From Ifrita kowaldi (taxonomy: Eukaryota; Chordata; Aves; Passeriformes; Cinclosomatidae): DNA of 64,000 bases. Made by a program: the position numbers and the translations under genes. The notes beneath the pieces are model-generated. The model was not told the origin of the DNA. It worked only from the letters and a program-made list of their open reading frames with translations, and did no database searches. The DNA lies in the NCBI GenBank assembly GCA_013398055.1, contig VZRS01015024.1:1-64000 (forward strand), read 5' to 3'. Below, in pieces: positions 36,906-50,541 of this stretch (its first letter is position 1; each line of letters opens with the position of its first letter).

Positions 36906-38849
36906 GTGAGCGCCTCTGCGTTGCAGTGTGTGTGTGTCAGCAGGCTGCCCACGCTGCCTCGGCCGCCAGCAGCAGGGCAGAGGCTGTTCTCTGCTCTGGG
37001 CAAACAAATGTAGGCACTTATATATGCACTTAAAAGAGAAACTTGATTTGGCCTCGGATATGTTTGTCTTGAAAAATGTGTATTTATCAGGTTTCGTTCT
37101 CGATATAGGCACTTGAGAAATATTTCATATTACCTTTAGCAGGTAATATTGCTTTTCATGTTCTTTATCTTGTGTATTTCGATTTTCATTTAATCTGAGT
37201 GGTGTGTAGATGTAGCTGGAATCAAGAACATTATCTGAAACTGGATACTACATTACTCTTACTTTTTGAGGACCTTTTTAGCAGTCATCCTTTCCATTTT
37301 TCATCTCTTTGCCTTCCCTCAGATAGTTGTTACTTTTCTCATAAGCCAGTTTTTGAATTGTCACTTTTTATAACACTTGCTTCAAGCGTATTGCATCATG
37401 CTAATTTACTAGACTTTTAAAAAGCTAAGTTACAAGGCAGAAGAAGGTAAGAATGATAGGTGATACCAAACCTGCCTAGTCCTGGATGTTGGCTCCCAGC
37501 AGTGACTGCAGATGGTGCTCAGGGAAGGAGAGTGGATGTATGTGCTGTTTTCCCCCTGCACTCCCCCAAGCTTCCCTTGTCTTTGACATAATGACCTGCT
37601 GAGAGGGATGCTTTCTATATATTTATCCTCAGTGCATTTCTCTTGCATGAGCTTTTCCAGCCTGCCCTTGGACCTCTTTAAGCCTTCAACACTCACAATA
37701 TGTGTTGTCCTGTTCAGCCCTACCGGTGCCCACTGGGCAAGGGGCTCCTGTGGTCACTAAATGAAGGAGCCGGGTCTGCAGGAGCTTTAAATCAGCACAG
37801 AATGGTTATCTGCACAGTGATCATTTGTCTGTCAGCAGTTTACATCCGTTTGCATCTTTGACTCAGGATGTTTTAAGGGTCAAGGTAGCATTGGATATTC
37901 TTTTATCGAATCCAGTGGGAATTTGGTCATTGATTTCAGCAATTTCATTGTCTTTCAATAGTGTAAAGCACTTGAACTACTACTGATGTGATTCCTGTTG
38001 TTAAGCAAGTGTTGTTTTTCTGCATTTTATATTGTGTTAAATAAGTAAAATAGATCACTTTTGGAAGCAAAAGGGCTCCCTTAAGAAGATATCGATTTCT
38101 AGCTAGATGAATTCACTTTGCTGTCTTTTATAAGAGTTTTTCCAGTGAACAGCTGGCATATTTTCGTATGTCAGCATTGCACAGTCACAGTGTTTATCAG
38201 AAAGTGAGCAAAAATACAAAGGAAAAGAAAACTGTTTATCAGAAGTGCAGGTTAAACCTGTCCATAGGTAATCTGAGGCAAAATTCTGGTCAGCTTTCTG
38301 TATTTTGTAACCTTCCTTGCCTTTGGCTCTGCATAGTATTTAGACTCTGCAGTGTCTAAGGACTTATTTGCAGATAACAATATTTTTTAAAAGGCCTGAC
38401 CTATCTGGAGTACAGATATTGTACTTTGGGGGAAAAGTAACTGGTAATTGCATGGTAACAGATACTTTCATCGCTTCTTTGGTTAGAGAGCGGTTTAAAA
38501 ATTAGTGCCTTGAGGCTTTAGCTCATGATTATACAAGAGAGCTGGTAGGTTTTGTGTACTGTTTTTTGTCTTTTTCCTCCCCTCCTCCAAGTGGAAGGAG
38601 ATTACCATAAAACATTTGGCCTCGTTTCCAGTGCCCACCATATTTTCATTGCTTCTGAGACGATGCCATGATGCAGAAGACAAGGTTATTAAATAGAATG
38701 ATGTCTGCAAGTGGAGTCTAAAATTTTGCTTTTCTCTGTGTGAAACGTATGTGCTCAGACTGAAGGCTCAGTGAGATGCTTGGTGCTTTGCCCTTCTGCC
38801 TGTGATTTAAGCCCTGAACAGCTGTCTATTGCTTTGCTTTTTCTTGTAG
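36906..38849 (+). other. ANK3: ANK3 intron
   Basis: A 1.9-kb intron, donor GTGAGC, acceptor TTTCTTGTAG. It contains a decayed CR1-like segment at about 37440-37720. No exon was seen elsewhere. Confidence 0.86.
37440..37720 (-). mobile_element. decayed CR1-like LINE fragment
   Basis: The stretch ttgcatgagcttttccag, tgcccttggacctc, tttaagccttcaacactcac resembles the antisense of older CR1 3' regions as I remember them. The preceding bases (cagtgactgcagatggtgct) fit the same family. No coding remnant is readable. Confidence 0.5.
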
Positions 38850-39228
38850 TTCGGACCAATGTCGGGATTCTATTACCTCATACGTCAAAGGAGAAGTAGC
38901 GAAGCCAGAAACCAATGGAAGCCTATCCGAGTCCATGTCAGAGGCAAAAACTAAATCCTACATCCAGGAAGCTTTAAATGATGTGGGAAAACACAGTGAC
39001 AAAGAAGCCCTGAAAACAAAGTCCCAGATCTCAACTGGTACTGATGAGCAAACATTATCATCAACAGCATATCAGAAATCTTTGGAAGAGACCAGCAAGC
39101 CAACAACAGAAGGCAGCAAAACATCTGTGCCTGTCAGTGTGAAGAAGATGGGCTGGAGTACTTCTGAGGATGGCAAGCCAAGAACAAGCATCCAAGAGGA
39201 GGAGGGAGCAGTAATGTCTGAACAGAAG
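38850..39228 (+). CDS. ANK3: ANK3 exon: C-terminal regulatory region, second part
   Basis: The exon completes the serine codon and encodes SDQCRDSITSYVKGE, then EAKTKSYIQEALNDVGKHSD, YQKSLEETSKPTTEGSKTSV, PVSVKKMGWS and ends EEEGAVMSEQK. The same order of motifs (DQCRDSITSY, YQKSLEETSK, PVS.KKM, SEQK) occurs in mammalian ankyrin-G. It is 379 nt, enters in phase 2 and leaves in phase 0 before GTACAG. In the canonical form it would splice straight to the last coding exon at 53038. Confidence 0.96.
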
Positions 39229-42200
39229 GTACAGTATGTCCTGTAATAATTAACAATGTGAGGAGTCCCTGTTGTTTGACATATTGGTCGACAAATTTTT
39301 TTGTATGACTTGTAATGTTGTTTGTGACAGGGTTAGGGTTTGGGGTTTTTTTACCCTTCTTTATGCCTTTTCAGTTTATTACTGAATTGAGAAAAATGGG
39401 AGCTACTGGAAATTTATATCTGTCTTGTGAACAGAATGGGGTGGAGTCAGGATAGGCAGAGGAGCCAAGCAGGGCTGCACAATCCCCTCCCTGCCTGGCC
39501 CTGAGCCCTGGAAGAGGTTAGAGCAGCTTCTGGGACTGCTGTCCCGCATCACTGGGGAACAGGCCCTTCCCTGCCATGGCACAGCACCTTTGCAAACAGT
39601 GCCAAACAGCTCAGCTGTCCTCCCATCTGTTTCCACTAAGGTGTTGCTACTGGTTTCCCACTCTTCCTGTGGCATTGAAGCAAATGCTGGGAGCAAAGAA
39701 ATATAGGGATCCTTCAGGCTCTGTCCTGCTCTTTGTCCCCAACGCTAACTGCATTTTTTTTACTCTGTTATTTGCAAAAAAAATTTGGGTGATATTTAAT
39801 CTCCTCCTTATGTTTTTTTTTTTTCATGGTCTTGTTCATCCCAACTGCAAAGTCCATCCAGCCAAGAGGAATCAAAAGATTTCCAAACATGCAAAGCATT
39901 TTTCCAGGTGGTGGTACTTTCTCCTTAAAATACTGCCGAGGGGCTCCTCTTCCTTTCTACCTTGCCTGACTCGTACACCCTTAGCTGCAGAACCCCAGTT
40001 ATGAGCTGCTTTCTGACAGTGAAGATTTTGATAGCTTTCTCAGTTGCTTCTATTTATTTACCAGAAGCTTAGAAGTAAAGTTGACTCAAGGAATGGCTTG
40101 TAGCCCAGTATCTGCGTGCACCTCACACCCCAGCACTGGGAGGGTCGCCACAGAATAGACCTCAGGGCCAGCAGGGAACCAGGCTGAAAAGGGGAATTGC
40201 AGAGTTTCTTCTACATTATTCTCTCTGCTGAGATTGTCTTTTCTTGGGCATAATACAGGAGGAGATTGTAACTTCTGGAAGCAAGATATTTCAGTAGAAT
40301 TGTTTCTACATGATATAGGTTTTTTTTTTTTTATTGTAGCACAATAAAAATGTTGGCTGTGGTGGGCTGCAGTAAATCATTCAGGTTTAAAGTAGTTCAT
40401 TTTAAACTATTCTTTCGATTATACAACCAAGAATTCTTTTATTAGATGGTAACATGATCAGTCTCAGCGGTTATGCAGCATATGATTGTTATTATCTTGT
40501 TATTAGTTCATGACACAGTAAGATCTTTCCTAATGTTCACTAATTACTGGAAAACTTAAAAATGTAGGAGCCTTTGCCTTCTTCAAAGGCAGTTAAAGGC
40601 AGATGGCAGCGTTCCTCAGCGTTTGTAGGCTTTGGGCAGGCCTCAGTCTGGTGGTGCCATGCTCTGATTAAATGCAGGAGTGAGTGTGGATGCATGTGCT
40701 GAGGGTGTGCTGACACGCTGCACTTCCCCCTCTGCATTCCCAGCAGTGGGAAGATGAGTTGTCACCCACTTTTGTGTGCTCTTTACTGTTGGATATCCCA
40801 TCTGGATTGAGAAGAACAAGCAAGTGCATTTCTTGGGCGTGCTCTCTGCACTACTTCACTTTATTGGTAAAGGCTGATAATCTCATCTACTGAATAACAA
40901 GCCTTTTTATAGGCATGGTCTTTGAATAAACTGGTATCAGAAAATAATGCCATTTCAAAATGTGGGTCTCTCACCGAACCTGAATGGGTAAGAAACTAGC
41001 ATCTGTTAGAATGACAAGAACTGCTGCTATTATTTTGTTGATATTTCTTTGATAATGCCTTCTTATCTAATTGGAATTCAGTAAGTTTAATTACTAACGC
41101 AGTCCAACTCATGGTGAGACACTTCATGTGCTGTCACGAAAACAGAAAGAGAATCTCAACTGCAATCTTCTGCAAGGCATTCTTCAGAAATGCTCCATAA
41201 GGAGAAACGTATAGAAGAAGCAGATTTATTTCTGTGGCGAAAAAGGGGGAACAAACTGAAAGTACTTGCCAAAGTAAGATATTTCATCTGACCCATTTGG
41301 AAAGGGCCAGGAAGCGATAGTCACCCACCTGTAACAGAAGGGCTGCAGCAGCAGCAGTGTTTTGGCACAGGGCTTGCACCAAGAGATAAACTCAGACCAT
41401 TGATACTGGTCTGATGCCTGGTGACGTGGATGAAACGAAGCCTTGGCCTCATCCCAAGTCCATGTAAACATTTACAAAAGCAGTGCAGTAATGGTGTAGG
41501 TCATATAATTCTTTACAAATGCTCAAGCATCAGATTCCAGTGACCTTTTTAAATCAGAGGAACACAGCACAGTTGCTCTGTTATTCCAGAGAGGATGATG
41601 TCCAGCACATGGTCAAGGTGACTCTCAGTGTCAGAATTCCATCACAAATAAACCACTTAAAGCTGTTTATTAAAAATATCTCTCCCTCTAAAACCTTTGT
41701 GCCCTCTGGAAATATTCTGCTTTCTTGTTACTTCTTCAGGAGAGGATTGGTTTATAATTTTTTGTATCTATATTTGACTAGTGCCAGAGGACTGCAGATG
41801 AATTCTGTCATCCTGCCCTAAATGCTTTTTGTTATACAGCTCTTTTTCTCCTCCACCCACCTATGCCCACTCTTATTTTGCACATAATTTCTGAGAATTG
41901 CTTCTTGTTTAGGATGTCTTGGGCCAGATTCAAAAAGAGAAACAGATATGCAGTTCACAGTATCCACTATCCGTGATTTTAAAATCAGTTTGGGGGTCTG
42001 TCATTGAGTAACATAGAGGAAATTTTCCAATTTGTCTGCTCAGGAAAAGGTTCAGCTGAATGTCGTGGGAGAAGGGTCTCTGCCTTGCATCCATCACACA
42101 CACAGGTCTGAAGCCCTTTGTCAGGCACACACACACACAGAGCTGCCCAGCCCCAAAGCTGAGCTCCTTGGGGTTTGGAGGGGAAAACACCAGGGCTGGC

Positions 42201-42910
42201 AGAGGGTGCCAGGGCAGAGTGGACACCTGTGTGCAGCTGTGGCACCTCGCAGCACCAGGCTGAGACCAGCACCGGGCTGCGCTCCCTGGGCTGAGCTCTA
42301 AAAACTTCCTTCTTGGAAAAATCTGGAATGGTTGTGCTTCACACTGCAGTTTTGCCACTTGTAAAAGCAGATAAATTCTGAGCAGGAACGCCATTTACAT
42401 GGAGAAGTTCTTCAGAAGGCCTATTTTTAACCTTCTGTGTGGAGGTGCTCCACCTAGTCTTTCTTGTGACTGTCTTCTTGTTATTTATTAGAGAATTCAC
42501 TTCCCATACCTTGTGAATCTGTAAAACTTGTTTGAAAGAGTAATTTTTAGGAGAAAAAATATTCAATTAGTTATGACAAGGTCTAGGGGTTTTTTTTACA
42601 CAAACTTTTAAAGAATGACATAAGGTTTTGAAATTTCACAGGTCAGATGCATTCCAAGTGCCATTTTCTGAGACTTGAGAGCTGCTGAGCTATTCCATAG
42701 CTGGTGTAATTATCAGGTTACAGCATGCCAAGGAGCAAAAGGGCCTCCTCCCATCATGTACTTTAGCAGTGAAACTGCGAGTCATTATGTACATAACAGA
42801 GACAGGGAAAACACTGTCCGTGATAACCTCTGTTTTCTTCTCCTAGTCCTGATCAGCATGTTCTGTCTTGCAAACGTGCTGTTCAAATGTACTAAAACTG
42901 CATTTATTAG
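39229..42910 (+). other. ANK3: ANK3 intron
   Basis: A 3.7-kb intron. Poly-T runs lie near 39816 and 40321, and a short CA repeat at 42125-42139. One candidate cryptic exon at about 41146-41273 is listed under findings. If the donor at 39229 is ignored, the frame adds VQYVL and stops at 39244-39246. Confidence 0.83.
42125..42139 (+). repeat. short CA microsatellite
   Basis: About seven CA units in an intron. Confidence 0.8.
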
Positions 42911-43009
42911 GAATGTAGTGACAGTGACAGTGAGACCGAGAGCGATTCAAGCTCAGGTGAAGAGCAGAGAATTACTACAAGAGTTTACCGCCGGCGGTTG
43001 ATTCTGAAG
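42911..43009 (+). CDS. ANK3: ANK3 cassette exon 1 of the obscurin/titin-binding-related block
   Basis: A 99-nt phase 0-0 exon (acceptor TTTATTAG, donor GTACTT) encoding ECSDSDSETESDSSSGEEQR, then ITTRVYRRRLILK. The acidic serine run followed by TRV.RRR…LK parallels the small ankyrin-1 sequence just upstream of its obscurin-binding part. It is skipped in the canonical ankyrin-G form, which joins 39228 to 53038. By homology its inclusion is expected in striated muscle. An overlapping 108-aa open frame is in another phase and is not coding. Confidence 0.9.
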
Positions 43010-45384
43010 GTACTTTGTGATTTGCATTCTTGAGGCAACGTTGGCATGGACGTGGGTTTGGTCTGCTGTGTCAGAATGTCAGTTTTGGCATACTGGAGTC
43101 CCCCTGGTAGTGTGCTTTCCATTGCCAGTGTGGATTTATAACCCAGTGCTAGGTGGCCTTTCCTCGCTTAACACAGATTTCTGGGTGCCTTCTGTGGGAA
43201 AACAGCTGTGCTGCATGGAGTGCTGTGTCCTTCACTGCCACCGTTGTGCATGGCATCTTAAAGACTGCAGCTAGATGCAGCATGTTGGTCTCCTGTAGAG
43301 CAAATACAAGCCACAGACAGAGATGGGTAGCAGTAATTTTTTTTTTCCTGTTGTCTTTAAAATATTCTAAGTTACAAGTTAAATGTTTACAGGAATACAC
43401 AAGTGGGATATAGGAAGTATGAGGGATGTACTCTGGTTGAGACTTGTGGTCCTAAATGCTTAATGTGTTCTGGAAAACCTCAAAACAGCAGATGATCCTT
43501 ATGTTAAACCTACCAAAGTTAATAAAAGTCTTTGCATTGCCTTCAGTGGACTCTATTTAGTATATTTATTTACAGGCAGCCCTTATTTACAGCACAATAT
43601 ACTTTATATACTGATAACATAATCATATAAATAATTGCATTTGCCCTTACAGTATTTTTGTGTGGTCATACAGTATGGCATTATTTTCCTGCGGCGTATA
43701 GCATGAGAAAATAATTCTGTATCAGAAACCATTATGTAATTCCTCAGTAGCTTACAGGATTTATTAGATTCTTATTATAAAATCATATAGTCAAGCCATG
43801 AAAAGAAAAGACGGGCACCTTAGTGCTATTACAGCACAGTGCAGTTTGCCTAAGCTGTAATTGTTACTTCAGGAATAAATTGTGACATTTCAATTGCACA
43901 TATCTATATCACTGTTGCTTGCATGCTTTGTGGAGAGGAGTCTGCACACCACAAAAGGGACTGCACCTTTTGTGTAATGTGGGTGGCAGATAGGCTGCTC
44001 TGCACAGCTGCCAAACAGTCCACGGTGCAGATGCTTTTGGAAGAGTCAGGGTGACTTTTCTGGTTTTCTGGCTGCCTTCACCACAAATTCCTCAGTATAC
44101 CTGCGGTGCTTCCGTTCGAGACAAGACAGGAATGGCAAAACTGAGCTCAGCAGAAGTGAATGTTTTGTCCGATCCCCCATCTGCCCAGGCAGAACCTGCT
44201 GCCTTCCCTGAAGGGCCCTGGGCAGGTCAGGGTCTAACCCTTCCTCAGTAATTCCCCCTGCAAATAAGCCCTGACTGCTGAGCCTTAGGAATGTGGTTTC
44301 TGTTTTCAGACGGGGCAGGCGGCCTGTGGGCGAGCACAGCCCCTCCAGTGCTGCAGGAGTCTCTGGTAACACACAAAGTGTGAGTGTGCTGCAGTTTCAA
44401 GGACTGCACAGTTGGCCTGTGGCTAAGGGCCCCCACCCAATTTATGTCTGAACTATTTTGGTGTCTGCTGGTTTGCAGTCAGGAAATGTTGGAGTAGAAA
44501 AGGGGAAAGCGTGTCAAAGGCAGCTTTCTCTTGCTCTCCGAGTACCCTGTGTGTAGAGAAAGGCACGGAAAATTGGTTTTAAGTGTGGTGGTATCATTTG
44601 GGGTAAAACTTTTAACGGAGCCATGGTAAAGCAGCATATTTAGTGTTGGAATCTGCGGCTGGTGCAGAGCCAGTGGGGAGGGTGTGCATGGCGAGTGGAG
44701 GCGGCTGAACCCGCGCTCTTGGGAACGTGTCTGAGCTCAGATGGATTAGAGCTGTACCTGTCTCTTGATTAGAAAATGCATGTGATTCTTTGGTTATTTT
44801 CTGATCATTTATAGCTTCTTTTTTTATCCCCCACTCTGCATCTCAAGACAAGCTTAAAAGAGAACAAGACGAAGTTTGAAAGCAACAATCATCAGGCCTT
44901 TTAGAGAAAGAGTTTGATAGTGGAAACAACCATTTTGGTCATGGTAAAGTTTATGAAATGGTGGTATGAAATGGAAAAATCAGGATTTAACATTGGTAGG
45001 GATCTGGACTTTTTTCTGCATGTTCACTTTGGGTGAACTGAAATCTTTGTGAGAGCATGCACAAGCTGAGGAACAGCTCCTCGATCAGGGAAGAGGTCTC
45101 AGGACGTGGTGCTCAGAGGTCTGGAGCAATGCTCTGAGCCTGCAGAGGGAAAATAACTCACATTGCTGCCACAGGGCCCCCAGCAGTGGCCGGGAGCTGC
45201 AGGTTCTCACCTGCCAGTGCCTCAGTGCCTGGCAAAGTGGGTGCTGTGCCCGACCCCACAGCCCCAGAGCCCCTCTCTGCCAGCTTATGTCCAGCAGCAG
45301 TGGGGAGGGGATGGGGGTGTGCTTGGAGCCTCCACTGAGCAGAACTGCACGTGGGAACTGTGTTGTTTTACTGTAGCCTTTATT

Positions 45385-45602
45385 GACAGGATCGCAGAAT
45401 GGCTTGGGGTGGAAGGGACGTTAAAGATTGTGCAGTTCCAGCCCCCTGCCATGGCTGGGACACCCCCCACTAGACCAGAATGCTCAGAGCCCCATCCAGC
45501 CTGGCCTTGAGCATTCCATGGATGGGTCATCCACAACTTCTCTGGGCAACCTGTGCCAGTGCCTCACCACCCTCACAGTGAAGTATTTCTTCCTAATATT
45601 AA
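45385..45602 (-). mobile_element. CR1 LINE 3'-end fragment, minus strand
   Basis: On the + strand it reads gcagaatggcttggggtgga, agggacgttaaag, cccctgccatgg, gaccagaatgctcagagccc, catccagcctggccttgag and catccacaacttctctgggc, ending ttcttcctaatatt. That is the antisense of the standard avian CR1 3' end in order. The copy is 5'-truncated, as is usual for CR1, and non-coding. Confidence 0.93.
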
Positions 45603-48600
45603 TTGCCTTTCCTGGCATTCATTACTGCCTGCTTGTTGCATTAAAAGCAGCAAAGGTACTCAGCCTGCAGGCATGAAGTTTGCTGGCACCAAAACCTTGA
45701 GGATAAATTAAGTGCTGTGGAAGAAAGGCTTTGCCATGTGCCTCCACAGGTACTGTCAGGGCTGAATTGCTTCATTACCTTTGCTCTTCTTTCCCAACTT
45801 GTTTTTCCTTCCCGTGCCACTCTGCAGTATTGCTAACACTATTACTTCCCTTTAACTGCTACCTTAGCTCTCTGTCCTGGCCCAAATATGGGGAAAGGCT
45901 TTTCTCTCCCACGGAGGTGTTTTCCCAGCAGTCCAAGAGCTGAGTCCTGTCAAGTGCTCAGCACTCTAGAGCACATTCCCATGGGATTTAGCGCTTCAGA
46001 GGGCTGAGCCCATAAAACCAGACAAGCAAGGACTGATGCCCATTTCCACATGTAATAAGATCGTATTCTAACCTCAAGGTAGTGCAGATGTTTTTGTTTT
46101 TCTTCCTTTCCCCTCTTGTGTTCACATGGTAGATTGATGGGATGGGGCATTGCAAAAGAAATGGGTTTATGGTAGTGCAGGAATGTGAGCAATTAGCACA
46201 CAAGGGAAAAATAAGAGTGCTTGCCACAATGTGCACATTCAAAGCCTGATCCAAAGCTCCTTTTATTCAGTCATGGCAGAAATCAGTGTCCAATTTTTCC
46301 TGCTTTTTCAGAGGTTGTTAAATCTTTCATGGATACACATTTTTGGCTAAAGCTGTTTTAGTAAGATTCTTGCCAAAAGGTTTATGGTAGAATGTAATGG
46401 AAAATAAAATATATTAAGCAGTGGTTATTCAAATCTGATGTAAGTTAGTATCTTGTACTTTTGCTATTTCTCACCAGTTTTTATTACGGATTTGTCCCTT
46501 TCCATGCATTTTGCCCATGACACACCCCATTACTGATCGTGGAGGGTTTGGTTCAGCCTGCACGGGAGAAGTGGCCTGAGCAGCAGTTAGTCAAACTAGA
46601 GCCAGCAGCTCCCATGGTCTTGCTATTCAGGGGAAGCTTATGTATGGGACATGAAATGCAGCCATCCTGTAGGTGATAAGAATTAAGTGCCTGTGCCCTG
46701 TGTGAGGAAGATGGGAAGCATTTCCTTTTGTGTATTCAGCTGGGCACAGCCTCTCCACTGCAGCCCCTGTCTGGCTGGGAGATCTGCCGGTGAGTGCCCT
46801 CACCCTGTCCTGCCCCATGAGAGTTGGAGCTGCCAGCTCCCGTAAGATAACGGGAAGTAAATTAAACCCCAGTAAATTAAACCCCAGACTGCAAGTGCTG
46901 TTCTGAGGGTGTTCATCACGTTGTCCTCTGTGCCACACATGCCAGAGCTGTGTCCCAGCTCCCAGTGGTGGACTGCGCTCTGTCCCAGTTGCAGCACCAT
47001 TTGCTCTCAGGTCTCCCTGCCTTGCCTGTTGTTTTGTTGGGATTTTTCTCCCCCTCCTGTGGCTTTAGCAATACATCTGCAAACAAGCAGCTACAGACTC
47101 AGCACGGGCGCAGGCGGAGAGTTGTGGCATCTGATTAACAAGGTCTCTCTCCCTGAGTAGGCAGAACTCACTAATGAAAATTACCTTAATGGAAGATGTT
47201 TGTTTCTCCTGCCACTGCCACAGAGGCTCAAGACCCCAAGGAGGCTGAGGCACAGCTGCTGTTCATGCATTACAAGAATGTGATCTCGAGACTGAAGGGA
47301 TTATGTCCTGATGCTGACTTAGGCCAGGGAGGGAAGAGGCCTGAGCGCTCCGTACAGCTCCTGTTCCCATTGCGGCATTGCCTCTGGTCTTTGGCAAAAT
47401 TAAATATTTAGGATCTTTCCATCTTGCTTATTTCCGCCTGCTTTTAAATGCCTTTTTATCCATGTGGGTAAGTCACATCCAGCTGCACCTTTTTTCTCCA
47501 CTGTTACAACACCACTAGGTGTATGGGAGGAATAAAAGGGACTATTATCCCTCTAGTAGCAAAACAAACATGAAAGAAAACCAGAGCTCTGACAAATCTA
47601 CAGTGAACTTTGGCACAATACTGCAGCACCGACTGTATAACTTCATTTATCTGGAGGTCCCTGGGAACACCCATAATCTGCAAATAACTGTTAAGAAAAT
47701 CAGTGGAGCTGGCAGAAGACTTTGAGGAAAGTGCTCTTTGCTTCCCCTGCCCTGGAGAGCAGCAGAGAGAGGATACCAGCTGGTTTTGGCAGGACTACAC
47801 TCCAGCGAGCAGGGTGACATTAAAGCACTCTGCTTTGCAAAGCTTCCTGGCATGTTCTGGGGCTGAGGCTTGCAGACTGCAGCCTTTGTATGCTTTAGTC
47901 CCAGGGATATAACTGGGCTTCCAGTAATCACGGTATGAAGTTTTCTCCCTGCCTTTCTAAAGCTTTTGGTATTGTGACAGTGATTTTGGCTGGTCAAGGG
48001 TAAAATGAAGCCCACATAAGTATGATGCAGCGGAAAGAATTTTGTTCTTTAGCTGTGACGCAGATGCACCAGCTTTGTGTTTAAAAACAGCTTTTGTTGA
48101 CAAGGTCATCTAATGTGCCATTCTAACCCAATGCTGGTTTGAGATCTTACAACTAAAACTGCCAGAGGGTAGGGATTTTTTTCCTAGCAAACATCCATCT
48201 TTATAACTGCATAGGATTAGAAAAGTCAGTAAATCAGATCTACCTCCTGCCAGTTGTGAGCCCTACTGCAATTTGTTTAACTACCCACCAGCAGGAGAAT
48301 TGTGAAAGCTGGATTTCACGCATGCTGACTGCTGAGTATTTACAGCATTTATCCTTAAATTGTGCTTAAAGGAGCATGTAGCTAATTAAAATCCAAGATT
48401 CACCGCACCTTTAAAACTGCATTTTCTTTCAAGAGACATCTTTCGGTGCAGCAGTACACTTTTCATCTTTAAGCTGAACGCAGCAATTCCCACTAGGTTG
48501 TTTTAAGGGATAACCTTGCTCATAACTGCTGTAAGGAGTCAAAGAACCAATACATGTAAGCAGTGTTGGTGTGCCAAGTAGTCAGTCTGGTGACCTTGCT

Positions 48601-50526
48601 ACTGGCCATGTTGTTTTATTTCTGGTTTTCATGGGTTTTATTGTAGTGGCTTTGGAGATCCTGCTCATGAGAGGGAAACTTTGTTCTCCATGGAATGTCT
48701 GGGCCAGGGTTCCCTCCCGCTCCTTAGGACCCTGTGTTGGAGCCCGCTGGGGAGTCTCTGAACCCACATGTGGAAGGCCAGGAAATAAACTGTGCAGCTA
48801 GTTCCCCATCTGCTATGCATCTGATTAAAGTATGAAGTCTCCAGAACCAGTGTTTCCCCCTCCCATCTCTTTGTGAGTAGGAAGGTTTCAGTTCCCAAAC
48901 CCTTTGCCCCGTCACTGCCTCCTGCCTCGCAGCAGTCCCATCCCATTCTCGTTTCTGCCGCCCCGCTCGTGAGAAAGGAAGCAGCCGGCTGCTGCTGGGG
49001 CCCCACTGGCCGCAGGGACCAGCCTCACACTTCCCTCCTCCTGCACGGAGCCTGGGGCACTGCTTAGGCAGGTGTGTCATTTCTCCTTCTGGGACCCCTC
49101 CTCAGAGTCCCTCTGGGGAATGAATTGTTCAGGCTCCGTCTGAAGGCTCCAGTAGCTGTTTGTTCTGCCGTGCTTTTGTAGGGACGCCACCGTTCCCTGG
49201 CCTGGGCACCTCAGCTAGGTCCCCGCAGCCCCAGGTGTGTCTCAGGCACAGCACATCATCCTTATGTCCCTACGCAGTGGAATCCACCTGGCTGTGGAGC
49301 CTGCCCTTCTCTTGGCATTGCTTCCTGAAGCACCAAACTGCAGCAAGTTGTACAGTTTGCTAACAGCCTGTGAAAGCCTGGGGAGAAAGATGTGTAAAAT
49401 GTCTGAAACTGTTCCATTGCTTAATTATCAAGTGGTGGCTTCAGTACAGCTTTCAGTGTGAAACCAGCAGAAATTCTGTACTTGTGAAGAACGACGAACG
49501 TGGCCGGGGGCTCTTCTCTGCAGTACTCCCCCCAGGCTCCCACCCACTGCCGTCCTCCTCAAGCAAGGAAAATGGAAAAGCTTGGCTAGAAAAGACCACA
49601 AATGGCTTGTAAACAAAAGGAAAGGTTTGTTTTGCTTAGAGCTCAGAAATAGCACACAATCCTAACATTACAATGTGCATATTGAAAAAGCTGCGTTAGT
49701 AGGGAAAAGGTTTTAAAAAAACACACATGGCATCACTGTTATTTGTTTGTTATAGAGCAGTGCCAGGAGCTTATGTAGACAACTGTGTAGTGTATAGACC
49801 ACAGTAAATAGAAACTGTATTTTCCCTGTGCTGTTCAGTATGTGGAAGCATTACAAAAGCTGTAATAGTCTCCTTTCAAATACTATTTTGCAGTTAATAT
49901 TGTTAGAATGTGTTTTATACAATGTTTCTTTCTGCTTCCTCCCTCTAGTTGTAATTTTTCCATAGTGGGTTGAGGGTGAGGGGAAAAGAAAAGTTTTAAG
50001 GACTTCTTTGTTTGTTTGGGTTATTCATTTACAAGTGGAAATTTTTTATATGTAGGCCAACTACATTATCATTATGTTTGCCTTACTTATATGAAAGATA
50101 CATGGATGTGGACAGACAATGGATATTTTTGAAGCATCAAAAGCAGTGCTTGTTTCAGCACCCAGGTTTGGAAACATGACTTTGTGAGGTGAAGTTAGCA
50201 AAGTTCTTTTGGAACATAAGCTCGACTGCCAGCTAGGCGCAGACTCTAAAGTAATGTCATTTGTTTTTGATTTGAGCAATAATTCCTTAAAGTGGAATCA
50301 AGTCACTGGCATAGCAGTTAGGAAACTGCTTTTACGTTTATTTACATTTATACTGGTCCTATAAATTGCTGGTACTACCAGAAGTGATGGATGGAGTGCT
50401 CCTGATCTCAGTAAGTCATGGACCGAGCTGCCGAGGCTCCACGGCACGGTGGCACCGTGCTGGGCAAAGTGTCGCGTAAGATAACTTCCTACATTTTGTA
50501 AGTGCTGAGAAGTCTTGTCTGTCTTC

Positions 50527-50541
50527 TGTGTGTGTGTGTGT
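50527..50541 (+). repeat. short GT microsatellite
   Basis: About seven GT units in an intron. Confidence 0.8.

Noticed and set aside
42675..43001. 108-aa frame with a hydrophobic stretch before the first cassette, suggestive of a small-ankyrin membrane exon
   Set aside because: Its frame differs from that of the cassette (reads NVVTVTV where the exon reads ECSDSDS) and no donor joins it in phase.
47519..47725. 68-aa frame directly after a CACTAG acceptor-like site
   Set aside because: No resemblance to ankyrins, no phase-matched donor at its end.
50444..50460. Perfect 8-base inverted repeat gcacggtg/caccgtgc
   Set aside because: Too short and isolated to assign a function.
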